Assembly (NCBI RefSeq): GCF_030034735.1
Contig: NZ_CP125370.1
Coordinates: 372,001 to 436,000, forward strand
Source: Paenibacillus sp. RC334
GTDB taxonomy: Bacteria; Bacillota; Bacilli; Paenibacillales; Paenibacillaceae
DNA length: 64,000 bases
Direction: 5' to 3'
Shown here piece after piece: positions 43,105-50,439 of the stretch (position 1 is the stretch's first letter; each line of letters begins with the position of its first letter). The notes under the pieces are model-generated. The model was not told the origin of the DNA. It searched no databases and saw only the letters and a program-made list of their open reading frames with translations. The position numbers and the translations under genes are program-made.

Positions 43105-44658
43105 CTATTTTAAAGGTTTTAAGGATTTGGCCTGAAACTCGGCAATATCCTTGAACTCATCTTCAAATTTACGCGAAATACGGATATAGATCGGCAGTAA
43201 ATCACGGTAAATATCCACATGCTCTGCCACGGGCTTATGCTGGTGAGTGGTGCCGATCATACCGGATACAGCGTCCAGCGAATCAATCCGTCCCAGTGCG
43301 TACAAGCCCAAAATAGCTGCGCCAAGGCAGGAGCTTTCCAGACTTTCCGGGATAATGACCTCCTGATCGAAGATATCCGCCATGAGCTGTCGCCACAGCT
43401 CCGAGCGTGCGAATCCGCCAGTGGCGTGAATGACCGAAGGTCTGTCGATGACCTCTTCCATGGCCAGCATAACCGTATACAGGTTGAACAGCACACCCTC
43501 CAGAGCGGCGCGGATCATATGCTCTTTTTTGTGACGCAGGGACAAGCCGAAGAAGGAGCCGCGGGCATTCGGGTCCCACAGGGGCGCACGTTCACCGGAC
43601 AGATACGGGAGAAAGAGCAGGCCGTCCGAGCCGGGGCGTACCTGTTCCGCAATTTGGGTCAGCACATGGTACGGATCAAGCCCCAGTCGTTTGGCGGTTT
43701 CCACCTCGGAGGCTGCAAATTCATCGCGAATCCAGCGGAACACAATGCCGCCATTGTTCACCGGGCCGCCGATCACCCACAGCTTTTCGGTCAATGCGTA
43801 GCAGAAAAAACGTCCCTTGGCATCGGTCAACGGCTTATCGACCACGGTACGGATGGCTCCGCTGGTACCGATCGTGACAGCGACAACCCCCGGTTTGATG
43901 GCATTCACACCAAGGTTGGACAAGACACCGTCACTGGCTCCGATGACAAAAGGAGTCCTCTCCAGCAAGCCCATATCATGTGCACAGGTAGCGTCCAGTC
44001 CCTTCAGGACATGAGTTGTCGGCACCAGCTCAGACAACTGCTCCTTCGTCACACCGGCAATACGCAGTGCTTCCTCGTCCCAATCCAGTTGCTCCAAATT
44101 CATGAGGCCGGTAGCGGATGCAATCGAATGATCCACGACATATTGCTGGAACAATTGGACAAATACGTATTCCTTGATAGAAATATATTTGTACGTTTGT
44201 GCAGCAATATCCGGCAAATCCCGTGTAATCCACATCAGCTTCGTCAGCGGCGACATGGGATGAACGGGGGTCCCGGTGCGCAAGTAAATGTCATGTCCGT
44301 TGTATTCATGCTTGAGCGCTTCAGCCCACTTGGCGCTGCGGTTATCTGCCCACGTGATGGAGGCGGTCAGCGGCTTGCCGTTCTTATCCACCGCCAGAAC
44401 GCTGTGCATGGCCGAACTGAAGGAGACAAACAGCACATGCTCGGCTGCTACTCCGCTTTGTTTCATGACCTCCTGCACCGTTGTCACGACGGCTTTGAAA
44501 ATATCCTCCGGGTCCTGTTCCGCCGCATCCGGCTCAGGTGTGTGCAGCGGATAGCCTACATGATGCTGGGCAGCAATATTGCCGTTTTCTTCGAAAAGTA
44601 CCGCCTTGGTACTGGTCGTACCGATATCAACGCCGATCATATACCGAGTGTCTTTCAT
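43105..44658 (-). CDS. gntK: Gluconokinase (FGGY family)
   Basis: A 517-residue FGGY sugar kinase that phosphorylates gluconate to 6-phosphogluconate. The ATPase fold starts MIGVDIGTTSTKAVLF. The substrate-side segment SITWADNRS and the second half GTSGAIRTVVDKP, LLFLPYLSGERAPLWDPNARG and ATGGFARSELWRQ are typical. The ATG at 44658 follows AAGGGGAG; an earlier in-frame start at 44676 lacks this site. It is the last gene of gntR-gntP-gntK on the minus strand, 41 bases after gntP. The gntZ dehydrogenase gene of Bacillus is not present here. Confidence 0.93.
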   Translation of the reverse strand: MKDTRYMIGVDIGTTSTKAVLFEENGNIAAQHHVGYPLHTPEPDAAEQDPEDIFKAVVTTVQEVMKQSGVAAEHVLFVSFSSAMHSVLAVDKNGKPLTASITWADNRSAKWAEALKHEYNGHDIYLRTGTPVHPMSPLTKLMWITRDLPDIAAQTYKYISIKEYVFVQLFQQYVVDHSIASATGLMNLEQLDWDEEALRIAGVTKEQLSELVPTTHVLKGLDATCAHDMGLLERTPFVIGASDGVLSNLGVNAIKPGVVAVTIGTSGAIRTVVDKPLTDAKGRFFCYALTEKLWVIGGPVNNGGIVFRWIRDEFAASEVETAKRLGLDPYHVLTQIAEQVRPGSDGLLFLPYLSGERAPLWDPNARGSFFGLSLRHKKEHMIRAALEGVLFNLYTVMLAMEEVIDRPSVIHATGGFARSELWRQLMADIFDQEVIIPESLESSCLGAAILGLYALGRIDSLDAVSGMIGTTHQHKPVAEHVDIYRDLLPIYIRISRKFEDEFKDIAEFQAKSLKPLK

Positions 44659-44699
44659 ATTCAATCTCCCCTTCACTTACCGTTATTAGCTCATTATCG

Positions 44700-46061
44700 T
44701 TAAATTAACACACTCAGCAGCATAATCAAACCGAAGGCGACCAGGGAGAGGATGGTTTCCATCGCGGTCCATGATTTGAGCGTCTGCGGAACCGTCATGT
44801 TGAAAAATTCTTTGATCATCCAAAAACCGGCGTCATTCACATGCGAAAGGATCAGCGATCCCGCCCCTGTAGCAAGGACAACCAGCTCGACATTCACGCC
44901 GGGTGTAAGTGCCAGCACAGGTGCGACAATACCGGAGCCTGTCGTCATCGCGACCGTAGCGGACCCGGTGGCTACACGAATGAGCGCAGCGACCAGAAAA
45001 GCAAACACGATTACATTCATATGCGCCCCCGTAGCCACCGCTGCAATGGCCTGACCTACGCCGCTGTCGATCAATACCGTTTTAAATGCACCGCCGCTCC
45101 CGATAATTAAGATAATAGAGGCTGTGGGTGCCAGACATTCACTGGTAAAACGGGACAAATCCTCTTTCTTTAAACCACGTGCATAGCCTAGCGAGAAAAA
45201 AGAAAACACAGCCGCAATCAATAACGCCATGACCTCATCACCGATGAATTTGAAAAATACCGTAAGTGAATGCATATTGGACGGGTCCACAATTTCAGCG
45301 ACCGATCCGCTGAGCATCAGGATAACAGGCAGCAAAATCGTAAACAATGTGATCCCAAAAGGTGGCAGCGGCCGTCCTGTTGTATTTGTAAACTGCTCGT
45401 CCAGCTTCTCGGAGGGTCTGACCATAATTTTTTTGCCAATCCAGGCACCGAAGACCGGACCTGCAATAATAGCGGAAGGAATACCGACGATGAGCGCATA
45501 CCCTATCGTGCGTCCGATATTGGCGTTAAAGGCTTCAATCGCGATCATCGGAGCCGGATGGGGCGGCAAAAGTCCATGTACCGTCGATAGCCCCGCCAGC
45601 ATCGGAATACCGATTTTCAGCAGAGACATATTCATTTTACGGGCGACCGTGAACAGAATCGGAATTAATAAAATAATGCCAACTTCGAAAAATACCGGAA
45701 TACCCACGATAAAGCCTACGATCATCATGGCCCAATGGACACGTTTTTCACCAAACCGGTCCATAAGTGTGGTGGCAATACGCTCGGCACCGCCGGATTC
45801 TGCCATCATTTTACCGAGCATGGTGCCCAGCCCGATGACGATGGCGATGGACCCAAGCGTGCTGCCAAGGCCCTTGGTGATGGAGGCAGTAACTTCATGT
45901 CCCGGCATCCCGTTAACCAGCCCGAGAAATACGGAGGAAAGCAGTAGTGAAACAAAGGGATTCCATTTAAACTTGGCAATCAGCAAAATCAAAAGAATGA
46001 TGGTAATTAGCGCCCACGTAAGTAGTGAAGCGTTATGGCTCAAGCCGAATAGGGTGTTCAT
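44700..46061 (-). CDS. gntP: Gluconate permease
   Basis: A 453-residue membrane symporter of the GntP family with about 12-14 helices. Diagnostic stretches are GLGTMLGKMMAESGGAERIA, HGLLPPHPAPMIAIEAF and GSGGAFKTVLIDSGVGQAI. It imports gluconate with protons. The start has AAGGAGG nine bases before. A gntR-like operator lies 40 bases upstream at 46101-46118, so it can be transcribed on its own as well as from the gntR promoter. Confidence 0.94.
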   Translation of the reverse strand: MNTLFGLSHNASLLTWALITIILLILLIAKFKWNPFVSLLLSSVFLGLVNGMPGHEVTASITKGLGSTLGSIAIVIGLGTMLGKMMAESGGAERIATTLMDRFGEKRVHWAMMIVGFIVGIPVFFEVGIILLIPILFTVARKMNMSLLKIGIPMLAGLSTVHGLLPPHPAPMIAIEAFNANIGRTIGYALIVGIPSAIIAGPVFGAWIGKKIMVRPSEKLDEQFTNTTGRPLPPFGITLFTILLPVILMLSGSVAEIVDPSNMHSLTVFFKFIGDEVMALLIAAVFSFFSLGYARGLKKEDLSRFTSECLAPTASIILIIGSGGAFKTVLIDSGVGQAIAAVATGAHMNVIVFAFLVAALIRVATGSATVAMTTGSGIVAPVLALTPGVNVELVVLATGAGSLILSHVNDAGFWMIKEFFNMTVPQTLKSWTAMETILSLVAFGLIMLLSVLI

Positions 46062-46100
46062 GAAGTAGTGCCTCCTTATGCGTTAATGTGTAGTACATGT

Positions 46101-46118
46101 ATACTTGTCGACAACTTT
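46101..46118 (-). promoter_or_regulatory. GntR operator before gntP
   Basis: ATACTTGTCGACAACTTT resembles the Bacillus gnt operator ATACTTGTATACAAGTAT, with the same half-site ATACTTGT and an imperfect second half. It overlaps a TATACA -10-like box on the minus strand. Confidence 0.65.
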
Positions 46119-46191
46119 AGTCTAAAAGGAACTGCGCCAGCTTAGAACACATAAAGCGTGGTGCAGCGGCTCTTTTTATACCTTTTGCAGA

Positions 46192-46887
46192 TTAGGACAG
46201 ACTCTTGCGGTAAGGGGACAGAACGCTGTCGTTTACCGCGTTGCGGGTGTCCCGGTAATGATCCTCGATAAATTCGGACAGCTCCTGAGCGCTCCCTTGG
46301 TTTAAAGCGTTTGCAAAGGTACGATGTTTGTGAATCGTGACTTGGGATTCTTCAATCTTGGACGTAAAGCGTTGTTCTGTGGCAGCCAGCATGACCGTCA
46401 GGATCAACTGCCTCATTCCGTTCCAGGTGTGGAGAATACGAGTATGGCCTGCTTCCAGCACCAGAGTCTCATGAAAATTGAAGTCCTGAAGAGAAAATTC
46501 AACGACGTCTCTGTGCTTGAGAGCGACTTCCATTTTATCAATCATCCGGTTTAAAGCGGTCACCAACCCTGCATTGTCTCTATGTACAAATCTTTGTACA
46601 ACAAAATGCTCAATCAGCATTCGCACATCGAAAAGCTCCTCCATATCAGCGGGCGTCATGCCTATGACAATCGCTCCCATGCGTTCCAAGCGAAGCAATC
46701 CTTCACTGGAGAGCACTTTTAACGCTTCACGAACAGGAGAACGGCTGGTGCCAAAATCGGCAGCAATCTGATTTTCAGATAATACCGTGCCGGGTGCCTG
46801 CATACCACGGATAATCTGAAGTCGAAGCTCACAAGCAATCCTTTCACCAAGCGATGCACCCTGTAGCCAGACTGACGGATATTTCAT
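46192..46887 (-). CDS. gntR: GntR, FadR-type gluconate repressor
   Basis: A 231-residue repressor. The winged HTH spans about 15-75 (LGERIACELRLQIIRG, ADFGTSRSPVREALKVLSSEGLL). An all-helical FCD effector domain follows (VRMLIEHFVVQRFVHRDNAG, FNFHETLVLEAG). It would release DNA on binding gluconate. ATG at 46893 is too close to the AGGAG site, so ATG at 46887 is chosen. An operator nearly identical to the Bacillus gnt operator follows its promoter, showing autoregulation. It heads the gnt operon on the minus strand. Confidence 0.92.
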   Translation of the reverse strand: MKYPSVWLQGASLGERIACELRLQIIRGMQAPGTVLSENQIAADFGTSRSPVREALKVLSSEGLLRLERMGAIVIGMTPADMEELFDVRMLIEHFVVQRFVHRDNAGLVTALNRMIDKMEVALKHRDVVEFSLQDFNFHETLVLEAGHTRILHTWNGMRQLILTVMLAATEQRFTSKIEESQVTIHKHRTFANALNQGSAQELSEFIEDHYRDTRNAVNDSVLSPYRKSLS

Positions 46888-46928
46888 GTGCATACTCCTA
46901 TCTGGAAATTTCGGTTGCCTCTTTCGGG

Positions 46929-46982
46929 CATACTTGTATACAAGTTATGAAGTATTATATACCCCGTAAAAGATACTTGTAA
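46929..46982 (-). promoter_or_regulatory. gntR promoter with GntR operator
   Basis: On the minus strand TTACAA (46977-46982) and TATAAT (46954-46959) are 17 bases apart. Just downstream lies the perfect palindrome ACTTGTATACAAGT (46932-46945) within ATAACTTGTATACAAGTAT, almost the Bacillus gnt operator. A further half-site GATACTTGT is at 46972-46980. Binding would block initiation. Confidence 0.85.
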
Positions 46983-47102
46983 ACGGTGTCAATGGACATC
47001 GGTTCCATTTCAATGCTTTTAGCGTTACAATAGAGGCAGAAAAGAAGCAGAAAAAAGCAGCAGTGAAAGTGGAACGAACACGGAAAAGAAGGAGACCGTT
47101 TA

Positions 47103-47849
47103 ATGATTATTATTAAAACCAAAGAACAAATTGAAAATATGAAGAAAGCTGGCGAAATTTTAGCTGCTTGCCACCGGGAAATTGCCAAAATGATCAAGCC
47201 GGGTATTACAACATTGGAAATTGATGCCTTCGCGGAATCGTTTATGAAAAAGCATGGCGCAACGCCGGAACAAAAGGGGTACAACGGTTACCAGTTTGCG
47301 ACTTGTGGATCGCCTAACGATGTCATTTGCCACGGTTTCCCGAACAAGACACCGTTGAAGGACGGGGACATTGTGACGATTGACATGGTTGTAAACCTGA
47401 ACGGCTGGCTGGCGGATTCCGCCTGGTCGTATGCAGTGGGTAATGTTTCCGAGCAGGCACAAAAGCTGCTGGACGTTACCAAGGAATCCCTGTACAGAGG
47501 GATTGAGCAGGCTGTAATCGGTAACCGGATCGGCGATATTTCCCATGCGATCCAAACCTATGCGGAAGCGGAAGGCTTCTCGGTTGTACGCGAATTCATC
47601 GGTCACGGCATCGGAGAAGATATGCATGAACAACCGCAGGTGCCGCATTATGGACCACCGCATCGCGGACCGCGCTTGAAGGAAGGCATGGTCATTACAA
47701 TTGAGCCGATGCTGAATACGGGCACCTACCGCAGCAAAGTGGATGCGGATGGTTGGACGGCGCGTACAATGGACGGCGGTTTGTCGGCGCAATACGAGCA
47801 TACGCTGGCGATTACAGCGGACGGCCCGATCATTTTGACACAGCAATAA
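47103..47849 (+). CDS. map: Methionine aminopeptidase, type I
   Basis: A 248-residue enzyme that removes the initiator methionine from new proteins. The pita-bread fold is intact with metal ligands in VTIDMVVNLNGWLADSAWSY (two Asp), FIGHGIGEDMHE (His), TIEPML (Glu) and the final Glu in SAQYEHTLAI. The GYQFATCGSPNDVICHGFP substrate loop is typical of type Ia. It stands alone rather than in the ribosomal-protein cluster, so it is probably a second Map paralogue, as found in Bacilli. A terminator follows. Confidence 0.94.
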   Translation: MIIIKTKEQIENMKKAGEILAACHREIAKMIKPGITTLEIDAFAESFMKKHGATPEQKGYNGYQFATCGSPNDVICHGFPNKTPLKDGDIVTIDMVVNLNGWLADSAWSYAVGNVSEQAQKLLDVTKESLYRGIEQAVIGNRIGDISHAIQTYAEAEGFSVVREFIGHGIGEDMHEQPQVPHYGPPHRGPRLKEGMVITIEPMLNTGTYRSKVDADGWTARTMDGGLSAQYEHTLAITADGPIILTQQ

Positions 47850-47869
47850 ACCAGGTAGGCGTATTACAG

Positions 47870-47901
47870 AAAAGGGGCTGTCCAAAGGGCAGTCTCTTTT
47901 A
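47870..47901 (+). terminator. Terminator after map
   Basis: AAAAGGGGCTGTCC and GGGCAGTCTCTTTT fold with a short loop and minor mismatches, followed by T-rich DNA. Its GGGCTGTCC resembles the outer part of the repeats at 15748 and 19236. Confidence 0.75.
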
Positions 47902-48003
47902 GCATAGGCACCTCGCTGTTATGTATATTCGCCTTTTCTCGCCTTGTTTAAGGGAGATCATTTGGGCAAGGTGCTAGTCAAAGTAAGTGATGCTGATATG
48001 TAA

Positions 48004-48114
48004 CTCTCCGAGCGTCAGAGTCAGTGCGAAGAGCTGATCGAGCAGGCGGATCGGATGCTGTATACTGCGAAGACGGAAGGGCGCAATCGGGAAGCTTTTT
48101 CCGGGCAGGTGTGA
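48004..48114 (+). pseudogene. C-terminal remnant of a GGDEF diguanylate cyclase
   Basis: A short open frame ends with EELIEQADRMLYTAKTEGRN then REAFSGQV. The pattern AD-ALY-AK-GRN is the invariant C-terminal helix and strand of GGDEF domains. A stop at 48001-48003 lies just before, and no GGDEF signature is found upstream, so only the last 36 residues persist. The rest of the 47850-48337 gap shows two terminators and no other gene. Confidence 0.65.
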
Positions 48115-48130
48115 TGCAGCTCTATAACAA

Positions 48131-48174
48131 GCCCAAAAGACACGACTCCTGTTGGAAGATCGTGTCTTTTGGGT
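48131..48174. terminator. Terminator, bidirectional
   Basis: GCCCAAAAGACACGA (48131-48145) pairs with TCGTGTCTTTTGGGT (48160-48174) over nearly all bases. It can terminate ccdC on the minus strand and the decayed GGDEF gene on the plus strand. Confidence 0.82.
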
Positions 48175-48337
48175 TCAGCATTTTGTAACATTCGATTCCC
48201 AACGCTCGAAAGTACAATAGATAGACGAACTAAACCGTTTCGATCTATACATTGCTGATTTGAAATCGCTCTTGGGATTGTTGCAAAATGCTCGGGTGTA
48301 TGCAACAACATGCTTGCAGCACGCGAGTATCTGTTTG

Positions 48338-48835
48338 TCAGATTCGGACTTCTGCCTCATTCGGATTAAGCTGACGATATTGAAAATACATACGAAGTCG
48401 CCAGTGCAGCAATGTCCCGAAGGCGAGGATGAAAAATAGCCCCGCCGTCTGTGGAATGGTAATGTAGCGCTGGATAAACTCATGCAGCAGCAGGCGAACG
48501 ATCAGCAGACTGATCAGGATAAAAAAGAAGGTGCGTGAGCGTTGTACAAAAACTTGTCCTTCTTGCATCTCAAACTTGGTGCTGCGGATCAGCGGATACG
48601 AGAAAATAAACCAGCCGACCAGAAAAGCACCCATTGCCCAAAGCCAGGGAACTCGTACCTCTGGCACGATAAACATCATAAAGCCAGTGCTCATACCGAG
48701 CGGAGGGATGATAATCTTTTTGGCATTAACCGGGCGATGACCTGTCTTCATACGGATGAAAATAGCCGAAACAGCGATCAAGATCATGCCGAAGGTTGCG
48801 CCATATTGCAGAATTGGGGTGCTGATATGAATCAT
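48338..48835 (-). CDS. CcdC-family membrane protein
   Basis: A 165-residue membrane protein with about five helices. The block RMKTGHRPVNAKKIIIPPLGMSTGFMMF is the core of the CcdC/DUF1453 family. In Bacillus the homologue lies beside ccdA in cytochrome c biogenesis operons, though its exact role is unclear. Here it is next to a BdbC-like thiol oxidase gene on the same strand, which supports a link to extracytoplasmic redox work. Confidence 0.85.
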   Translation of the reverse strand: MIHISTPILQYGATFGMILIAVSAIFIRMKTGHRPVNAKKIIIPPLGMSTGFMMFIVPEVRVPWLWAMGAFLVGWFIFSYPLIRSTKFEMQEGQVFVQRSRTFFFILISLLIVRLLLHEFIQRYITIPQTAGLFFILAFGTLLHWRLRMYFQYRQLNPNEAEVRI

Positions 48836-49003
48836 GGACTGGGCCCCCTCTATAAGAAATGTAAGCGTTATTGGCCAGACTGCAAATCTTGTTCATTATA
48901 CCACATATGTAATGGATATATTTAGTTACAGTCTTTCCTCCGGCAAGCGGATTATACGCTCGATTGTGGTGACTGACCCCACGTCCTTGGGCCTCTATCA
49001 TAC

Positions 49004-49480
49004 TTATGCAAGATTCTCTGCTTGTACCTCTCCTTGCGCCGATTTTTTCTCCTGACGCATGATATACCCCATGGCTGCAATAATAAGGATAAAAGCGATG
49101 AGTGCGAGAAAAGGAATGGTAATAAAATCAAACCAGTTCAGATAATCCTGTTCACAGGATACTCTGCCACAGGAGGTTGAAGCCTGCGTAGCCGCTTTGG
49201 CGGCTGCATGGATACGCTGAATCGTAAAGTGATAGGCCGAAATGGCGCCTCCAATAATAGCCAGCGGCATGACATAACGACGTATTCCCGTATCTCCCCG
49301 AAAATAAGCGATTCCGAGCAAAAGGATTAGGGGATACATCAGAATGCGTTGAAACCAGCACAGCTTGCAAGGCTCGTACCCCAAAATCTCGCTGAGATAC
49401 AGACTGCCTAATGTGGCCACACAAGCCACAACCCAGGCGGCAAACAAAGCTATATCTGTTTTTTTAAACGATCCAATCAT
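49004..49480 (-). CDS. bdbC: DsbB-like thiol-disulfide oxidoreductase BdbC
   Basis: A 158-residue membrane protein with four helices. Two outward loops carry the catalytic pairs Cys38-Cys41 (EPCKLCWFQR) and Cys104/Cys109 (SCGRVSCEQDYLNWF), the DsbB pattern. It passes electrons from a BdbD/DsbA-type partner to quinone, making disulfides in exported proteins. ATG at 49480 follows AAAAAGGAG; the frame's upstream extension is rejected. No bdbD gene is adjacent in the window. Confidence 0.9.
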   Translation of the reverse strand: MIGSFKKTDIALFAAWVVACVATLGSLYLSEILGYEPCKLCWFQRILMYPLILLLGIAYFRGDTGIRRYVMPLAIIGGAISAYHFTIQRIHAAAKAATQASTSCGRVSCEQDYLNWFDFITIPFLALIAFILIIAAMGYIMRQEKKSAQGEVQAENLA

Positions 49481-49719
49481 AGTAACGCTCCTTTTTGGAT
49501 TCAAATAAGAACAAAATGAACTCACCGTGTCTTGTCCGATCAGCAGGCATCTGCTGATATGGATGTCTTATCCATATTGTACTGTATTTTGAGTGCAGGG
49601 TCATACTTAAACATATTGACATCATTCACTATCGTTTTTATAATTACAATAGTTTGGGAAGTTAATAAGGATTCAAGATCAGATATATATAATATGAGAA
49701 ACTTGGGAGTGTGTCCAGA

Positions 49720-50346
49720 ATGTCGAGTATCCAAAAAAACGAAACTCTGTCTGTCATTAGTGAAAGACATGCGGTAAAAAGTTATGTTAAGGATTTTAAA
49801 TTGCCAGAGGAAGACCTGGAAGCTATTTTGACAGCTGCGATAGAAGCTCCTTCTGCCTGGAATCTTCAACACTGGAAATTCCTCGTGATTGAAACCGAAG
49901 CTGACAAGCAAAAGTTGCTGCCTATCGCTTACAATCAGGGGCAAGTAGTGGAAAGCTCTGTGACCATTGCCGTTTTGGGTGATCTGGAAGCGAACCGTAA
50001 CGCTGTGATTTATGATCAAGCGGTAGACGCTGGTACAATGCCCGCGGAAATCCGTGACGCATTGGTAGGTCAAATCAACGGTGCTTACCAAAACGCACAA
50101 GTAGCTCGCGATGCAGCGGTCCTGAACTCTGCTTTTGCGGCACAAAACATTATGCTGGCTGCTAGATCGCTTGGTTATGACACTTGCGCTATGGGTGGTT
50201 TCATTCCTGCGCAATTGATCGAGCAATTCAACATTCCTGCACGTTACCTGCCAACCATACTTATTTCTGTAGGTAAAGCACAAGTACCAGCACGTCCATC
50301 AGGACGCTTCCCATTATCTGAAGTTGTTGTAAAAGGGAGCTTCTAA
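49720..50346 (+). CDS. Nitroreductase-family FMN enzyme
   Basis: A 208-residue nitroreductase. The N-terminal pattern is SERHAVKSY where HRSxRxF is more common, then EAPSAWNLQHWKFLV for FMN binding, and MLAARSLGYDTCAMGGF near the end. Length and end (VPARPSGRFPLSEVV) fit YodC/YdgI-like NAD(P)H nitroreductases. ATG at 49720 was chosen over a GTG at 49711, which is too near GGGAG. It is monocistronic and convergent with mprF. Natural substrate unknown. Confidence 0.87.
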   Translation: MSSIQKNETLSVISERHAVKSYVKDFKLPEEDLEAILTAAIEAPSAWNLQHWKFLVIETEADKQKLLPIAYNQGQVVESSVTIAVLGDLEANRNAVIYDQAVDAGTMPAEIRDALVGQINGAYQNAQVARDAAVLNSAFAAQNIMLAARSLGYDTCAMGGFIPAQLIEQFNIPARYLPTILISVGKAQVPARPSGRFPLSEVVVKGSF

Positions 50347-50362
50347 GAAGAATTTTTAACAT

Positions 50363-50408
50363 AAAAAGGGTGTTCCTGCAACCGTCGTGGTTGGGGGAAC
50401 ACCCTTTT
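50363..50408. terminator. Bidirectional terminator
   Basis: AAAAGGGTGTTCC and GGAACACCCTTTT, with an inner AACC/GGTT helix, lie between the convergent nitroreductase and mprF genes. Confidence 0.9.
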
Positions 50409-50439
50409 GTTATGCTTTCGTTGCAAGAAATGCTTCTAC

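Noticed and set aside
43219..44703. 494-codon plus-strand open frame
   Set aside because: It lies fully antisense to gntK, which has all FGGY motifs; the translation is His/Gln/Arg-rich with no domain pattern.
45229..46068. 279-codon plus-strand open frame
   Set aside because: Antisense to the gluconate permease gene; Ser/Pro/Ile-rich mirror of membrane codons.
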